Shown: piece after piece, positions 5,852 to 6,884 of the stretch
How positions within the stretch are numbered: position 1 is the stretch's first letter
Layout of the letters: each line of letters starts with the position of its first letter
Assembly (NCBI GenBank): GCA_003142435.1
Contig: PLMI01000088.1
Location: forward strand, 1 to 6,884
Direction of reading: 5' to 3'
Source: Coxiellaceae bacterium
Lineage (GTDB): Bacteria; Pseudomonadota; Gammaproteobacteria; UBA9339
DNA: 6,884 nucleotides
Translations under genes and position numbers: made by a program
Notes under the pieces: generated by a model
The model's input: only the letters and a program-made list of their open reading frames with translations
What the model was told of the DNA's origin: nothing
The model's database searches: none

Positions 5852-6736
5852 ATGAAACAGAAAAATATTTACATCGGTGTTGACGGCGGCGCTTCAAAAT
5901 GCAAAGTTTTGATCCAGGACGAAAATGGCAATTTTATAGGCGACGCATTGGGCGGTGCCACAGTAATAAAATTGTCAGCAGAAAAAGCCTGGCACACAAT
6001 AGTTGATACTGTAAATGAAGCGCTGCAAAACACAGGAATTGATTTACATGACAATAATTACAATTTTCATATTGGCCTTGGATTAACTGGCTGCGAAATT
6101 CCTGAAGCTTGTCGAAAGTGCGAAGCACTAATGCCCTCTTTTTTTAGCTCCATGCGATTAAAATCTGATGCTTATACTGCATGTTTAGGGGCGCATAACG
6201 GCAAAGATGGAAGTATTATTAGCATTGGAACTGGAGTTGTAAGCGTACAAATCCTGAATAATAAAATTTCGCAAGTAAGCGGCTTTGGTTTTCCACACAG
6301 TGATGAAGGCGGAGGTGCCTGGCTTGGCGTGGAAGCAATCCGGGAAACTTTTAAATGTGAAGATGGCCGATTTGATAACAAAACTTCTCTTACAAAAGCT
6401 ATTATGCAAAAATTTGATAATAATTTAACTAATCTTATCGTATTTGCTAACTCTGCAAATTCAACAAAATTTGCAGAGATTGCACCTTTAGTAATTAACG
6501 CATTACAAAATGATGATCCTATCGCTTTTAATTTAATCAAGAAAGCTGCAAAGGAAATCGATCTTATTGGAAAAGTTTTAATTAAAAAATCTGCGCATTT
6601 ACCTTGCGCGTTACTTGGCGGCCTTGCGCCATTTGTCGAACCATATTTATCTTCAGAATTACAATCTATAATCATAAAACCACAATTTGATGCCGCTTAT
6701 GGCGCAATTTTAATGTTAAAAAAATGTATAAAATGA
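5852..6736 (+). CDS. (N-acetyl)glucosamine kinase, BadF/BadG/BcrA/BcrD ATPase family (GspK-like)
   Basis: Cytoplasmic ATP-dependent sugar kinase of the ASKHA fold, expected to make glucosamine 6-phosphate or N-acetylglucosamine 6-phosphate. Its 294 residues equal the length of Vibrio GspK-type enzymes. Motifs in order: phosphate-1 loop GVDGGASKCKVLIQDENG (9-26), SDAYTACLGAH with the likely catalytic Asp106, phosphate-2 loop ISIGTGVVS (123-131), FPHSDEGGGAWLGVEAIR (147-164), adenosine motif ALLGGLAPF (253-261), and the C-terminal IIKPQFDAAYGAIL that is typical of this subgroup. The ribosome site is weak (TTTAGAAA before the ATG), consistent with coupling to the transporter 22 bases upstream. 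Its TGA overlaps the next ATG by four bases. Which amino sugar it prefers cannot be decided from sequence; other sugars or benzoyl-CoA-reductase-like roles are unlikely given length and neighbours. Confidence 0.88.
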   Translation: MKQKNIYIGVDGGASKCKVLIQDENGNFIGDALGGATVIKLSAEKAWHTIVDTVNEALQNTGIDLHDNNYNFHIGLGLTGCEIPEACRKCEALMPSFFSSMRLKSDAYTACLGAHNGKDGSIISIGTGVVSVQILNNKISQVSGFGFPHSDEGGGAWLGVEAIRETFKCEDGRFDNKTSLTKAIMQKFDNNLTNLIVFANSANSTKFAEIAPLVINALQNDDPIAFNLIKKAAKEIDLIGKVLIKKSAHLPCALLGGLAPFVEPYLSSELQSIIIKPQFDAAYGAILMLKKCIK

Positions 6737-6884
6737 CAACTATGGAGCAAGAAGCGCGCGAAGCTCCGAAAATAGTCGCGCGACAACTACAGGAAAACGA
6801 AAAAAACATAATTGCCTTATGTAAAAGATTAGTGCAAACCCCACCGCCATTCGCTGTAACAATCGGCAGAGGCAGCTCTGACCA
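6733..6884 (+). CDS. SIS-domain amino-sugar isomerase/deaminase (NagB-II/GlmS-like), 5' part only
   Basis: Fifty codons are visible before the window ends: MTTMEQEAREAP, then KIVARQLQENE, PPPFAVTIGRGSSD. The opening 'M-x-x-E-x-x-E-x-P' and the 'RGSSD' at the start of the first SIS domain are typical of AgaS/NagB-II and of the isomerase half of GlmS. The lack of an N-terminal Cys rules out a glutaminase domain, so a glucosamine-6-phosphate deaminase (NagB-II) converting glucosamine 6-phosphate to fructose 6-phosphate plus ammonia is the likeliest role. The start overlaps the kinase stop in ATGA, implying translational coupling; an internal ATG three codons in is a weaker alternative. The gene is cut only by the window edge. 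Confidence 0.85.
   Translation, partial: MTTMEQEAREAPKIVARQLQENEKNIIALCKRLVQTPPPFAVTIGRGSSD

Overview
The window looks like chromosomal core sequence from an AT-rich gammaproteobacterium. A SecB export chaperone, the yibN-secB-gpsA gene order and the rpsO-pnp pair all fit Gammaproteobacteria. The AT-rich composition and the sequence character of the proteins suggest a Legionellales/Coxiella-like lineage, but that placement is inference. There is no phage, transposase, CRISPR array, tRNA or rRNA gene in the window.

Minus strand (about 1-4284), read right to left: a membrane-anchored rhodanese-like protein (YibN type), secB, gpsA, rpsO, and pnp running off the left edge. The rhodanese-like gene and secB are 19 bases apart and almost certainly co-transcribed. 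A 215-base gap between secB and gpsA (counted from the long gpsA frame; 245 from the preferred start) contains the most striking non-coding object here: an 89-bp element with two perfect 28-bp inverted arms around a GC-rich core. gpsA is followed by a clear sigma70-type promoter for rpsO. rpsO ends in a strong intrinsic terminator placed before pnp, the same layout as the rpsO-pnp operon of E. coli. An upstream segment could pair with the 5' arm of that terminator.

Plus strand (4456-6884): behind a divergent intergenic region with an extended -10 promoter lies a three-gene operon of a sugar-porter-family MFS transporter, a BadF-type (N-acetyl)glucosamine kinase, and the start of a SIS-domain amino-sugar isomerase/deaminase (NagB-II/GlmS-like). 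The kinase and the SIS gene overlap by four bases (ATGA). Together they suggest a PTS-independent route: import of free amino sugar, ATP phosphorylation in the cytoplasm, then deamination/isomerisation into glycolysis.

Most genes are ordinary housekeeping genes. The points deserving a second look are the long palindrome, the possible alternative fold at the rpsO-pnp terminator, the cysteine-free rhodanese domain, the absence of grxC from its usual place, and the amino-sugar operon built on a sugar-porter permease. I do not see evidence for a wholly new defence or mobile system.
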